The notes beneath the pieces are model-generated. The model was not told the origin of the DNA. It worked only from the letters and a program-made list of their open reading frames with translations, and did not search any database. From assembly GCF_017591435.1 (NCBI RefSeq), contig NC_059304.1:21369675-21433674 (forward strand): a DNA stretch of 64,000 nucleotides, read 5' to 3'. The position numbers and the translations under genes were made by a program. Positions 33,008 to 46,639 of this stretch are shown here, one piece after another (within the stretch, counting starts at the first letter, position 1; every line of letters begins with the position of its first letter). The DNA comes from Portunus trituberculatus (lineage: Eukaryota; Arthropoda; Malacostraca; Decapoda; Portunidae).

Positions 33008-34612
33008 TCACCTGTTACCATGAAAGTCATGATGTCTGGTCATTACTTTATGTAAATGGGCACACATTGGTTCCTTTGTTCACGTTTTATAAGTACTGCA
33101 GTGTTGTCGTGTGTGTAACAAGAACTGACTTGTGTCACAGAAGCGTCTCAGAATTGTTCCCAGTTTTAACATTAACCTGAACTTGAGTGTTGCATTTGTC
33201 ATCTCAATAATGCCATCTCCACACCAACTAAAGTGCTTATTTTCTTTTTCTCAGCTGCATTCTTTTTAGTTGTTTATTTTATTTATCTTATTTATTTTTT
33301 TATCCACTATATGAAATGCATGCAGATCATGGAAGGTAAATTTTTCCATTTCCTGAATATCTTTGACAGCAATGATGGATTCAACTTCCCCGTACTTTAT
33401 CTCTTAATGGACTGGAATGCCTCGGTATCATGTAAGGAAGTGTTCAGTGCCGCTGTACATAGACTATCATGTCAATATCTGGTCTACTAGTGATAGCTTA
33501 TTCTTTGTACTTTTCTTTGACATTAATTTTCAGTGCTTGCTCATTGTTTTAGTGAAGAAATAATTATACTGCTTGCAGTTCCTTTTCCACAAAGACTGGC
33601 TTAATACCCTCAGTCTAAATACTTATGTTGATGAATACTATTTAACTGTACAATGTGCTGATTGTTGCAAAATGAATACTCTATGAAAGGTACACAGTGC
33701 ATGAAACCCTTACAATCCCAGAACGTTTTGTGCTCATTGCATACGTCATAATGAAACTAAGCATGTTCAGTGATAACACTCGCCTTGTCACAAGGTATCC
33801 TATCCCTGCCATGTATCATTACACAGTATTAGAAACTTTTTTTTTTAATCTTTGTATCATTATTTTAAAGTGTGGATTAAATTTTTTTTTAATTTTCCTT
33901 ATAATGTAATGCTTTTAATAATCTGTGTAAAGTTAAGTGTTTGTTCTTAAAGTAAACTACCACCACATTTTGGAAATCTCTTCATAGTGTAGAAAGTGTA
34001 AGTTACCTACTTGTGATATGTGATGTTGTACCTCCTGATAAAATGCTTTGCTAAATTGTTCACATTTTATGCTTGGAGATATTTCTCTATTGTTCTGATT
34101 TGACATGCAGTATTATATGTTATACTTATTACACATTCAGATGCAAGTGAAAGATGTTAATTACTCTGGAAAACTAGTTGCAAGATGTTTTGTCTAACAA
34201 ATTATTGGAGCATTTATTTCAGTTTTCCTGTGTGTAGTGCATCAGCTAAAAAGAAACAAGAAAGTTGTCTCAAGGAAAGTTTTAATTTTGAGGGATGAGG
34301 AAAATACTTATAAAACTAAAAACTTGCCTATTTACAAAATTTGCTGAAGGTAACTATTAAAAATTAAACAAATTTTAGCATCACTCTTTGATTGTTGAAT
34401 ATGAGATATCAACAATTATTAGTGAAAATTTCTCTGAAAGTTCCATAAAACAATATTTTTTGTAATAGGATGTTTGTCTCATATCTCTATACTGAAATAA
34501 TGTTATCACATGTATGCACAGAAGCACAGTGGACTACCATCATAATAATCATTTGACTTATTCATAGATTAAAACTCACTTTAGTGGCAAGTGTGAAGCA
34601 GCTAGCAATCTG

Positions 34613-34800
34613 GTGGTGTAGTGGTCAGTACTCTTTGCTCACAAACAAGAGATAATGGGATGGGATCCCGGCTGGACAAGGACAGTTTGAAATGATCTCC
34701 TTCCACCTAGTAAAAAATAGGCACTAGATTTAAGCCAGGAAAGTATTGTGAAGTGGAGTCAAGAAGGGTGATGCTGGTGATGGTGGGTTGGCAACAGCAG
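34613..34800 (+). repeat. Third tRNA-like SINE type
   Basis: A box A-like TGGTGTAGTGGTCAGTAC, an anticodon arm CTCTTTG-CTCACAA-ACAAGAG and a degraded box B GGGATCCCGG. The body is unrelated to families B and C apart from CACCTAGTAAAAAATAGG, which resembles CACCTAGCAGTGAGTAGG of family B. Confidence 0.6.
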
Positions 34801-34857
34801 CATTGTGATGAGCATAATAATGTAGTCACACACTGTTGTCACAGCACTTGTTAAGTA

Positions 34858-34858
<1 letters not shown>

Positions 34859-34892
<34 letters not shown>
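34859..34892. repeat. (GT)n microsatellite
   Basis: Short perfect run 3' of the tRNA-like SINE. Confidence 0.93.
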
Positions 34893-34894
<2 letters not shown>

Positions 34895-36984
34895 GCCCTT
34901 AGTGCTGAGTTGGCATAGGTTGGAGTAGTTATCTTGTGTTTGATTCTTTGTGGCAGAAACTGCCAACAAGCTGAAGTGAGCTAATGCTTCTGCCTTGATA
35001 TTCTTATGTAAACACTCACTTAACATTACTAAACAGTTTTGATGTAACATTACCTTTCCTGACAACTACTCATTCTCCCTGCACTGTAGCAGATGAGTAT
35101 TCAAATAGAACTGTGAACAAGAACTCAATGCTTTCATCATGACTATCTCTAGGTGAAAAATAGTAGAGCAGTTTTTATGAACACCAGAAACTACATAGTC
35201 TGTGGGCAGAGAGGAGACACCTTAGTTTGCACCTATTGTGAATTTGTGGCTTCACTCATGGCACTATGCTTACCTGCATGTCACTACAGCAATGCTCTGT
35301 CTGGTACATTAAAAAGGTGTATGAGATGTATTTCCTGAGAAGAATAGTATAGGAAGCTGTTCCAGTGTACACAAATGAGGAAGCAGAAGCATGTTAGCCT
35401 ACTGTAAATCAAAAGGTCATTCTGATTTCAACATGATGAGTAACAATTATTTTTGAGAATTATTTCAGAACTTTCTTCCTTTTAAGTTTGAAAGTGACAT
35501 ATCACTTTTGAGAATGTAAGGAATGGGTTGACAACTTTGTTTTCAGTCTGTGAAATATTACACCTATTTTCATAAATGTTCATGTTAGTGCTATATTATT
35601 ATTGTACTTTTTTTTATGAAATCCATCTTTCATTTGTGTAGGCATTCACTGAGACTGGAAATATACCTCAACACCAAACTATGTGATGCTGCCCCTTATG
35701 ATGGCCTGATTGTCTCACTTCATGGCTGGGGATGTCATAGAAGTAATAGGAAAAAAGTTTTCACCTGTTAATATTCCACACATTGTTTTATTTTGTGAAC
35801 CTGTTATGGAATAGGAAGCAGTGTGTTGAGGCCATAGAATAAAGAGTCTGTAGATATCATCTAGTATGTCGTAAATAGGACGTGTTTTTAACGTGTGTGG
35901 TTTGTCAGAGTATGAATTGGAGCAACACCAAAAGTATCTGCTAGTCAGTTCACAAAACTGTTTCAGCTACTTTGAGACACTTGACGCCCCTGTGTGCATC
36001 TTGGAAGGCTGCTGAACTGACGTCATCAAATCCAAACCAATGTGTGAGAGCCACATGCAGACACCGCCTTGTGTTTGTAGCAAATGTTGCCTTACTGTAG
36101 CCTTCTTACCAGATCCGTAATACCAGTGCTGCCACTGTGATATCCTCAAGAATTATTTTTGTTGGTGAATGTGACAAAATGTTTGCAGTGCTTTCTCATC
36201 GATCCTCAGTAAATGTCGAACTCTGTCTAGATGAACTAATGATAATTAATTAAATTATTAAAAACTGTCAAATACACTGTCTTATTATGTTACTATTCAC
36301 TATCTGTTATTTGATTAGAACCTTATTGTTAGTGTTGTAGCATGTTGAGGGACTTGCTTATTGACAATACCAATATTTGCTTTGGTTGTCAGTGTTTGTC
36401 TCCCATCTGTGTCTCATTTGAAAAATTTGTAATTGAGAGTCCCTATTGCATGGAAAACTAATAAGTGTGATAGCAATATTGGTTTGTAACCATTCAAACT
36501 TCCCTGGGAAAAAAAGAATTGTCTACATGAAAGTAAGCTTAAGTAACTTTTTTATACTGGTTTGAGTCGGTGTTGTGTGTTCATCAGAGGGATGTGCATT
36601 GCCCTTTGCAGCATCGTGTCATGTATACAACACTGCACACATTCAATCAGAGTTATTATTGTCCACACCAGTTTTTTTTCCTGGGGATGTCTGGATGATG
36701 GATTTAGTAATGTGTTTGGTAACACTTGTGTAGAAAGTCAGTTGGTTGGAATGTTAACTTTTAAGCAGCTAAGTAAACCTTTCTCATGTGTTATGTTGCT
36801 CAGAAATTATATGTATGACTAAAATTTAGAAGTGTGACTTTATATTGTGTGTTGTTTGTGTAGTTATGATTAGGAGTTGTCATTTTGTTAAAGATGTATA
36901 CTTGTTGCATCAACTTGTGGACCAAGGATCTTTGTAGCTCAAGGCTAAGGAGGAATGAAACAAAGAATCCCAGTAGAGCAGCGG

Positions 36985-37140
36985 GTGAGGCAGCGGCGGC
37001 GGCGGCGGCGGGCAGCCCTGCCTGCCCCCCTGAGCCTGATGCCGAGTGCTGGACTGTATCATGAAACACACTCACGCTGCAGTGCCAGGCAGTAGCAGCA
37101 GCAGCAGCAGCAGCACCTCCTGTATATATAAGCAGTGTAT
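36985..37140. other. GC-rich patch with GGC and AGC repeats
   Basis: (GGC)n at about 36993-37010 and (AGC)n at about 37094-37113, then TGTATATATAAGC at 37120. It could be a promoter-like patch or part of a transcript. No coding exon is recognised. Confidence 0.3.
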
Positions 37141-37320
37141 AAGGTCAGATTAATGCATAAGTCAAGTAAGTGGCATAAGTTTGAATCATTTTAATAAAAG
37201 CTATACATAAATATCTTCATTTTTAGCCATACTACTAGCATTTCCATTGAAGCAAACCTAACCACTACTGTAACAGTGAGTCTGCACAAATAAAAGTGCC
37301 ATAGTCTGTCCTGGTTTGCC

Positions 37321-37790
37321 TGACCATCCTGCACTACTGGCCGGCTGAGGGAGGAGTCTGACATCACCATTGCTTACTTGGTATCTCACAAACTGTTGTT
37401 CTTTATGCATTACTGTACTGTGCAGACATCAGTGTAGAACAGTTGACACCTTACTGAGTGAAACAGTTTCCCTACCTACAATTATAACAACAATGACATC
37501 TTTTGTCCTTTATTATGCCAGCTGTCCTTGGCCAGAGCTGCCTCTGACTTGAATCATTAGATTGCCTTCTTTCTCTACTCTTCCCTGTCCCCCTTCCTCA
37601 TCCCTATGCTTGTCATACCGCCTTCACACCCAGCATTCCCCCAACGCTCTAGCCTCTAGCTCTAGCTGCGACAAATGTATGATGATATGTCATCTTTGTT
37701 AGAAATATAAGTGCAAAAACTGTTTCATCAAGTAGGGAGGTGATATATTTACATGCATACACGTCAGTCAGTGTGTTCGTTTCTGTTTGT
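37321..37790. other. Intergenic, nothing recognised
   Basis: Unique sequence with no supported feature. Confidence 0.4.
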
Positions 37791-37791
37791 C

Positions 37792-37914
<123 letters not shown>

Positions 37915-38202
37915 TAGTAATTATACATTTTTATTTTGTTGCATTATTTTGTTGATATTTTTCATGTGAAACATTCTTATTATTATTATTGTTATTATCA
38001 TTATTATCATTATTATTATTATTACTATTATCATCATCATCATCATCATTACTATTAGTTTTGTTATGATTATTGATTTCTATTGAAACCATGATGCGTG
38101 GCTTTAAACTATTCCGATTTCTGTTCAGTTATTTTGTTTGTTTTACTTTATGATATCACGCTGTTCATTCCACGGTTTCTTTTCCCATCACAGACATTAA
38201 TT

Positions 38203-38204
38203 TT

Positions 38205-38238
<34 letters not shown>

Positions 38239-39144
38239 TAGCACGTTAGTGACAAGTACTACAGCCAGAGCCACGCTCCACCACGAACTTCCTTTCTTCC
38301 TTTCCTGTGAGCAGCGGCGCGGCATGCATCGTAATGCTTGGCCTACTTTTTACAGCCATGTAGTGAAAGTTCTACGAGCATCCACCCTGTGAGGTCATCA
38401 AAGATCCATTATCTTAGCTTATCTAGCGCTGCGAGAGGAGGAAACAGTATCAGTCATGTTTTAAGAGCTGCGCCAAACGTATTAAACTTATGATAGTTGC
38501 TAAAACATGTCATTAATTAATTGATATTTCATCGCGAAAATTAGAAACATTTACCTTTACCGTGCTGCTTACACTTCGATCAGTCTTAATAGTCGCTCAT
38601 TAGGAATATTTTACATGGCACCTTTGAGCTCCCATGGATGGATGATGCAGCGTCCATGTTTAAACTGTCTCAGTAAACACGAACACATCCCTGACAATAG
38701 TTTAATATCCTTCATCTCACACTCTGAAATTCAATGGCGTAGCTTAATTACCACGGACAGTCTCACGAGCGTCAATACATCTGTTAGTGCTTGTTATTTT
38801 CATATACTAGACTGTACTAGAAGATATTTGAGAGAGGAATCCCTGTACTTCATTTACACTGTAAATATACAGCTATAATCTGATCTTTCCTACGCCAACC
38901 ATTATTGAAGGATATTCGAGGGAACAAACCCATGAATGAATTTAGACAGAGTACTCATCAACAAAGGCAGACCGCCGTGACCTCTCCGGAGCGAAGATGT
39001 TTTTACAATAAGCGTTCTGGAGGGTGTGTGAAGGCTGTAGCGTTAATATTCCTATCAGCCCTGAGTGGCGGTCAGTCAGTCAGTACCATGACTCCCTAAT
39101 ATTACCCAGTGTGTTTGTTGGTACACACACACACACACACACAC
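38203..39144. other. Intergenic with two short (AC)n runs
   Basis: (AC)n at 38203-38235 and 39123-39144. The sequence between them holds no recognised gene. Confidence 0.5.
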
Positions 39145-39346
39145 ACGCATTTATTCTTTTATTTCCCTTCCTGTACTCTACAATGTTCTAATATGTTTAC
39201 TTGTTATGTTTCAAGATTTGTATTGACATTTTCTTGGATATTCTGTTTATTTAATGCTTGTTTTTCTTTGTGAGTGGAAATTTGATGGCGTGGACATTTT
39301 TTATTATTTTTTTTAGGTTAATATAAGACTACTTGCTTATTTACTA

Positions 39347-39493
<147 letters not shown>

Positions 39494-39547
39494 GGGGAAG
39501 TGATGTAAGTACTATAATGAAAGCCTTTGTTGGAAAAATTATAACGA

Positions 39548-39553
39548 CAGTAA

Positions 39554-39603
<50 letters not shown>

Positions 39604-40169
39604 TTTGAAGTGGTGGTGGTGGTGGTGGTAGTGGTAGTAGTGGTGTTGATGGTAGTCGTGGTGGTGGTAGTGGTGGTGGTAATGGTAATAGTGATAGTGG
39701 TAGAAGTAGTGGTGGTGGTAGAGGTGGTAGTGGAGATGGTAATGATAGTAGTGGTGGTAGTAGGTATAATGGTGGTGGCAGTGGTGGTAGTGGTGGTGGT
39801 AATAGTGGTAATGGTAATAGTGGTAATAGTAGTGGTGGTGGTAGTGTTACTAGTGGTTGTGGAGGTGGTGGTAATAGTACTAGCAGTAGTCGTGGTGGTA
39901 GTGGTGTTGGTGGTGGTGGTGGTGGTGGTAGTAATGGTAGTAGTAGTAGTCGTGGAGGTAGTGGTGGTGGTGGTGGTGGTGGTAGTAGTAGTAGTAGTCG
40001 TGGTGGTAGTGGTGGTGGTGGTGGTGGTAATGGAAGTAGTAGTGTTGTGGAGGTGGTGCTAGTGATGGTGATAATGGTAGTAGCAGTAGTCGTGGTGGTA
40101 ATGGTGGTGGTGGTGGTAATGGTAGTAGTAGTGGTGGTGGTGGTGGTGGTGGTGGTGGTGGTGGTGGTA
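39548..40169. repeat. GTA/GTG/GTC trinucleotide tract, 620 bp
   Basis: An imperfect trinucleotide array of GTA, GTG, GTT and GTC units. A higher-order phrase AGTAGTCGTGGTGGTAGTGGTGGTGG recurs at 39883, 39943, 39991 and 40084. The long Val or Pro/Leu frames are repeat translations. Confidence 0.93.
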
Positions 40170-40298
40170 TCGTCTGGCCTGGGTGTTGTTGAGGTTAGGA
40201 CAGGATTTGGGTGAGCCAGTGACTGGGCCGTCCATTTCATCCTGGGAGTGAAAGCGAGAGGAAGTCATGACAGTCTCGCTAAAAATGGAAACAAATTG

Positions 40299-40300
<2 letters not shown>

Positions 40301-40344
<44 letters not shown>

Positions 40345-40381
40345 TTGGCACTTTCTTATTCCTTTTCTAACTATTTATTAA

Positions 40382-40427
<46 letters not shown>

Positions 40428-40506
40428 TCATTCTTTATATTTTTCTTCATCTCACTTTTCTTTTTCTTCCTTATTTTCTTCTTCTTCTTCTTCTTCTTCT
40501 TCTTTT

Positions 40507-40538
<32 letters not shown>

Positions 40539-40570
40539 TTTCTTTCTTCTTCTTCTTCTTCTTCTTCTCG
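40301..40570. repeat. (CT)n, (GT)n and (CTT)n microsatellites
   Basis: (CT)n 40301-40340, (GT)n 40383-40424, and (CTT)n/(CTTT)n 40477-40570. Confidence 0.94.
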
Positions 40571-40640
40571 TTATTATCATTATTATCATTATTATTTGTC
40601 TCACCTTTCTTACCATTAATATTCTTAAATTCACCATATT

Positions 40641-41235
40641 CAGGGGCGTTTCTTGGAACTGAAAACGTTGGGGGCTGAGCCCAGACCCTTATAGGGAAGT
40701 CTAGGAGATGTTTCCCGGGAAGAGTTCTATTTCTGTGATTTCTTTAGCTTTGTGGTGACTTCAAAATGTGTCAAAATTAAATTTTCATATTGACAGAAAC
40801 AGAATGATGCACGTATAGATAACACAGGGATTAAAGCAAAAAAGATAAAAAATATTTTGACTGAAGCGAAGTCATATTCCCCCTTTGCAATATTCAAAAC
40901 ATCTGAGAGATTACATGATTTTCGATTTTAGTTTGCCTTGTTTTTAACACCAGACTGTGAAAAAGTTGAGTGATGGTGCCTTTAGAGTATATCAGGACCC
41001 ATATTTAAAAAAAAAAATGCACATCACCTTAGTCAGTTTAACTTTATTTTTCCTCCCATCACAAATACGTTGTGTTGCACCTGTCTCTGCTGCTCTGTTT
41101 TCTCCATCCCATCTGTAGCACTGGCTCGTTAATGTACAGTACTGTTATATTTCTTCTGAAGCTGAATTGTCCGGAGCTAAAGAAAGAAACATCCTGGGCT
41201 AAAGCCTCGGATGCTCAGGCCAGGCGACGCCACTG
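40641..41235. mobile_element. hAT-like non-autonomous DNA transposon, 595 bp
   Basis: Starts CAGGGGCGTTTCTTGGA and ends with the inverse of CAGTGGCGTCGCCTGGC. It is flanked by a perfect 8-bp direct repeat ACCATATT at 40633-40640 and 41236-41243. An 8-bp duplication with CAG...CTG ends is the signature of hAT elements. No transposase frame is seen inside, so it depended on another element. Confidence 0.85.
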
Positions 41236-41442
41236 ACCATATTCGTCTCAATCTTAACAGGTGTGGCGTGGTCAGTGAAAATAGCCGAGTCTACGTAAAC
41301 AAAGACACAGAAAACGCGTGTTGGGGATGAGAGAGGAAGAAGAGGAGGAAGGGGGAGGACGCTCTCTTCTCTCCACACAGGAAGTGCGAGGTCATCCACA
41401 CAGCACAGCAAGGTAAACTAAGGACTGTCACCGCACCATGTA

Positions 41443-41507
<65 letters not shown>

Positions 41508-41610
41508 CTATTTTACTTTTTTTTTCCTATCAATATAGTACTTTTTTCAGTTATATTTATTTTTCGCTCTAATTTTCCCTCTCCATTCCCTCTTCTACTA
41601 CTTAACCCTC

Positions 41611-41693
<83 letters not shown>
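41443..41693. repeat. Two (CT)n microsatellites
   Basis: Runs at 41443-41503 and 41611-41693, with pyrimidine-rich spacer and flank. Confidence 0.95.
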
Positions 41694-41698
<5 letters not shown>

Positions 41699-42005
41699 TG
41701 CAACTTTCCTTTCACTCTTACCCTCTTACCCTCTGTCTCTTTCTTTCTCTCCCTCTCCCTTCTCCTCTCCCAAACCTCCATGTCATGCTCGTTAAGGGAA
41801 CATTACTAATTTCACGGACATTTGTTTTCATAGAAGTGTAATTATGTCCTGTCTTGTTAATCTAGTGTCGTGTGATTTATGTCTGCAAGTTTTTTTTTTT
41901 TCTCTCACTTTTTTTTGCCTGTCTTTGTGGAGCGTGAGGTGAAAGCAGCAATTCCAGTATATAAATCATAAGTATTGCTAAGGTACTGCGTTTTCTTTTT
42001 CTTTT

Positions 42006-42063
42006 ACTACTGCTACTACTATTACTACTATTACTACTACTTCTGCTAATGCTACTGCTACTG

Positions 42064-42129
<66 letters not shown>

Positions 42130-42130
42130 T
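42006..42130. repeat. (CTA)n trinucleotide tract
   Basis: Imperfect at the left, perfect from about 42064. Confidence 0.95.
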
Positions 42131-42985
42131 TATCGTTACCAGCCCTTAGGCTAGTCACACATTGAGGTGTTTATTTAAAATAATTTACCTGTTCCTCCAG
42201 GTTAAGCCAAGTGACTTAAAAAGCAAGTGGATTCTTCCGTGGGGTATTTCACAAACACAGCTCAAAACTAACTAAATTGATTTCTTGACATATAAATCAA
42301 CACAGTTTCTAAACACAAAAGCAATACTGTGCGAAATAACCTCATTCTATCAGTATGCTCTGTATCTTTTATGTTTCCTTCAATCCATGAACTATTAATT
42401 TATTATTTGTCACTTCTCCACGTGTCACTTTCTCCACAACATTTTAACAATACTACACCAATCGTTCGTGATCACTGCATGCGAAAGATCACCAAATATT
42501 CTAAGTCTACAGTATACATAGCACTAGTCTCTATGGCTCCCAGCAAAATTACTCTAAGTTATTACTTACGGATATGGTAAGGTAGAAGAGGAGGCATTCT
42601 TCATGGTGCCGCTAATGACACCAAGTAAGAATTCTGATGAGTTTGGTACACTAGTGATTAAAGAAGTGAAGTGCTCGTCTTCTGCCTGTCCTTATCTTCA
42701 CACGTTTCTACGGAACTTAAACGCTACCAGTGTTCACCACCACGTATAGTTCCACCCTGAGGCTCCTGAGGGGTTAGCCGCACTCACTGCACTCAATTCT
42801 CGTATTACTTTCTTGGTGCATACTGTCTCATTAATCTCTATTTTGTAAACTCTATTTCGTAACGCAGAAGATGAATAAGTTTGGATATTGTCAAGTGGGA
42901 CTGTGTTATTTGATTATTTGTCTATTGATTTACTTACTTATCTATGTATTTACTTATCTATTTTAATACTTTATTTATCTACTTT
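42131..42985. other. Intergenic, nothing recognised
   Basis: Unique AT-rich DNA with no supported gene. Confidence 0.4.
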
Positions 42986-42989
42986 GTGT

Positions 42990-43281
42990 GTTTCACTGTT
43001 TGATCTGCTGCAGTCTCTGACGAGACAGCCAGACGTTACCCTACGGAACGAGCTCAGAGCTCATTGTTTCCGATCTTCGGATAGGCCTGAGACCAGGCAC
43101 ACACCACACACCGGGACAACAAGGTCACAACTCCTCGATTTACATCCCGTACCTACTCACTGCTAGGTGAACAGGGGCTACACGTGAAAGGAGACACACC
43201 CAAATATCTCCACCCGGCCGGGGAATCGAACCCCGGTCCTCTGGCTTGTGAAGCAAACGCTCTAACCACTGAGCTATCGGG
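42990..43281 (-). repeat. tRNA-Val-derived SINE, family B
   Basis: Nearly full-length minus-strand copy, with box B as GGAATCGAACC on the plus strand at about 43222-43232 and box A GATAGCTCAGTGGTTAGAGCG in reverse at its right end. (GT)n follows at 43281-43302. The left side has only GTGTGTTTCAC, so this copy lacks a long (CA)n at its 3' end. Confidence 0.87.
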
Positions 43282-43302
43282 TGTGTGTGTGTGTGTGTGT
43301 GT

Positions 43303-43900
43303 TTATACATACACACACATACGATACATTTGCATTTATTAATTCCACAGATGTATTATGTACGTAGGTTCGTGTATATATGTACACATGTATGTATGTA
43401 TATATCTATGTATAAGCATGGAAGAATATGAGGAGGATGAAAAATAACCCAAAATTGCCTTGACATAAATTCCAGTGTACATATTTTCCGTATAATGTAT
43501 CACCATCCTTTTCCTTTGAACTCTTCCCGCTGCTCTTTCCTGCTGACCTTCCACTCTACGCTGTGTCTTGACTGTGCCGCCCCTCACTGCTCTGGTTCTG
43601 GTCCTGGCGCACTGGCTCCTCCCTCGGGCACTAGAGACGGCTCACTCAAAAGCAGAACATTACCCACGACTGGTTTCATCTGTTATAGTGGAAGCTATTG
43701 GTGTTTTCACTGTGTGCTTTAATTATTACAGTGATAGCTTTATTATTCCTTTCTTTTTGTACTCAGTGGGTATTTGTATTCAATGTGCCTTTTTTTGTAC
43801 TCAGTAGAGACATGTATAGAGATCGAGTGAGGCGTAAGCAGGCTGAGAGAAGTGTGCAAGGACTGACATGACTCGTAGTTCTCAAACACTTCTGCGCTTC
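43303..43900. other. Intergenic, nothing recognised
   Basis: Unique sequence. Short open frames here show no domain. Confidence 0.4.
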
Positions 43901-43904
43901 ACCT

Positions 43905-44095
43905 TCACTATTTCAAAAGGCTTTATTGAAATCTACACGAGTTTTTTTTAAGGTGTTTTTACGGTTCTAGAGCAGATCAATAAGATTTCTTTACTATTAA
44001 CTGGAGAAACACTCTTGAAAACCCGGCTAATCATCTCTGTGGCCTTGGAAAATAGTCGTGGTGAGAGAGCAAGGCGTTTCTGAATACGGACCTAC
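43905..44095 (+). repeat. Family D repeat
   Basis: Contains AAGGTGTTTTTACGGTTC, CAATAAGATTTC, ACTATTAACTGGAGAAACAC and the tail GGCCTTGGAAAATAGTCGTGG. It keeps the uninterrupted TTAA site that is filled by a MITE at 8895. Confidence 0.78.
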
Positions 44096-44099
44096 GGCA

Positions 44100-45055
44100 A
44101 AGGGTGGCTACTGGATAGGAAGCAAGAGGCGGCGTACACCCATCTATTGCCAACACAGCAAGGTCTTAGAGTAGCCGTACGATCACTTGAGGGCGGGACG
44201 GGGAGGTGTTTAATGAGGAGAAGAGACGCAGGCAAGCCCCTCTAACCCTGCAGTGGTGATGAGCCAACCTTGAGTGGGATGCTAATGCCATTCTGGGAGG
44301 CGAGGCTCAGCACTAGCAGCCTCGTAACGGTCACTTGGTATGTTGGTCTTTGTTCTGTTTGTTCTTCCTTCCAGCTTTGTGTTCCTGTGTGTTCATCTTT
44401 GTTTATCCGTGTTGAGCTGTGTGTAGTTTTATCATTACTACTTGGTGTTCATTTCCCGTAGATTCTGGTGTGTCCCAGGGTAGCGATCAAGGGAACCAGG
44501 CGTTGCATTATCGTCCCTTGGCAGTCTGTCCCTCATCACTGCGTCTGAAACTTTCCGTACTGAATACTGATCACTTCTAACACAGACAGATGGCAATGAC
44601 GGTGACCAATAGACATAAACAATTTTGAGTTTGAAATTATAAGTGTTGCTGCAGGACTGTGTGTATTAGTAATCGTCATAAGTATTCCTAAAGGGTGCCA
44701 GATACATTGTTGACGTGTGGGTTGCCTGAGTACATGATGACACAAAGGTGCTCTCCGTTACGTGTCCTTTTCACCTCGCTATGGTGCATGTAATTATCTC
44801 TGATCGTATTCCTTTGGTATCTTCTCTCCTCTCTTAACATGCTCTAGTGAAGTTGCGGGTGGTTTACGAGAGTATGATTCTAATGAGAGTTTAACAAGTA
44901 TACTATTTTGCATCGTCAAGAAGAGAAAACGACAGGTAGAGTTCAACCAACAAATACACTATCACTTGCATTCATCATCTTTGTCATGCACAGGCGTATG
45001 GGAATAGTATAGCCAGATGAGTCGCAGAGGAAGCTGAAGAGAACATGTTCCCAGT

Positions 45056-45102
<47 letters not shown>

Positions 45103-46329
45103 CCCTGGAGAGTGAAGACATGTGGGGTGCCTGTGGAGGAACACGAGATCTTGTCATTCCTCTTCCACAATTCTGCTCCACCAGTTAAGCGAGGATATGA
45201 ATATGTAGGAGGCAGACGTAGAGAAACTTGAGGCTTACTAAATCAAACTGTGGAACTGTCATAAATTGTCCAGAAAACAGCATGGCTGCAAGGCCGTGTG
45301 GTCTGAAACACTCGGACGGCTCTTGTAGGAACTGTTGTTGAAGATTGCTTTCGTAGGGACAATGAGCCTTTGCCGAATGACGGACTGTTGTGATAAGAGC
45401 TGTTTTCAGAGGCCACAGAGAGCATGAGTTGGGTCTTCACTAAGGTCAGGAAAGAATTTCTAAAAACCACAATAACGTCATATAATACCTTGTTACGTGT
45501 ATAATGAGAGACGTGATGCAGTAATGTTCGAGAGTGCAGTCCCGGCGAATGTTTATGAAGGAATATAATAACACAAGAAAACAAGGGAACAAGAAAGAAA
45601 CCATCGAGCCTGCCTTTGACAGTCTCCGTATTAACAAGTCTCTTCATGTGTATCAATCATCCATCTTACCTCGTCCCCAGAAAAAAAAAAAAACTGAAAT
45701 TTTCAACTTTTGTGAAAGTGGATGAAGCACCGAACTTCAAGATTGATTTCTAGTTCATTTGCTTCGTAATTCCGTTTTCTGTGACACCAAGAAACGTGTA
45801 TCAAGATTTGGGCAGATTATTAGATACAACTCGTGAACCATTGTGAAACCCTGAACGTAGTAATATGTTGGTAGTTGGCCAGTCTGAATAGCTTGAGGTA
45901 CTGTTGAGATAAGGGTTCGCTGCTTCATATCTGTCACTGACGAGGCAATGGCTAAGGCAGACCCAGAGAAAAACTGTTCCTTGTTGCAATAAAGGGTTGT
46001 GTTACTTCTTGACTTCTTTCTACCCTTCTTCTCTGATCCTAGGCACTCCTAGTAACCTACGTACACTTTGCGTCACGTGAGAAACTATTACAACTCAGGA
46101 ATTATGTTCTCCAGATATTGCTCTGAAAACAATAGTGGTTCGAAAATACAATTAATGTATCTAAGAACACCACACTCACGAGAACACTAATTGTTATGAC
46201 GCATGAGGTGTGGGGAGTACAAGGCATCACACCAGAGCTACCAATTATTCCCACGACACACGGCAGACAACATCGTAAGGTTAGCTGCAGTTTTAACCAA
46301 AATTCATGACACGACTTTTGTTATTGACT

Positions 46330-46330
<1 letters not shown>
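44100..46330. other. Intergenic with one (GT)n
   Basis: (GT)n at 45055-45101. The rest shows no recognisable gene. A 137-codon minus-strand frame at 45243-45656 has no domain and its composition gives no coding support. Confidence 0.4.

Positions 46331-46331
<1 letters not shown>

Positions 46332-46375
<44 letters not shown>
46332..46375. repeat. (AC)n microsatellite
   Basis: Perfect run. Confidence 0.95.
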
Positions 46376-46377
<2 letters not shown>

Positions 46378-46639
46378 AAGACTCGCATCATTTAATTCCT
46401 TTGAGTGGTCTATGCTATCTAGTGAGCAGCATGCTGGACACGAGCTTAGAGAGCCTCTTTTTCTTATGATCTGTGGGGCGTGGCGGCGTGTGCGTGCGTC
46501 CCTGGAAGCACCAAGGTGGCCGTGATTGAGGGGAGAGGGCGGGTGGGCTTTCTTCTCTTCCTCCTTGCTTTTAGGATCAGCAGCCAGGATAGAACCAGAA
46601 ATAATGAGTCCAGGCCTGAAAATATAGGTTTCAGAAAAC

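Noticed and set aside
39517..40240. 181- to 233-codon Val-rich or Pro/Leu-rich frames
   Set aside because: Translation of the GTN trinucleotide array. No start context or domain.
43339..43810. Overlapping frames of 75-82 codons as a small gene
   Set aside because: No signal peptide, domain or splice support. Frames overlap on both strands.
45243..45656. 137-codon minus-strand frame
   Set aside because: No domain, no splice pattern, and ordinary AT-rich composition.
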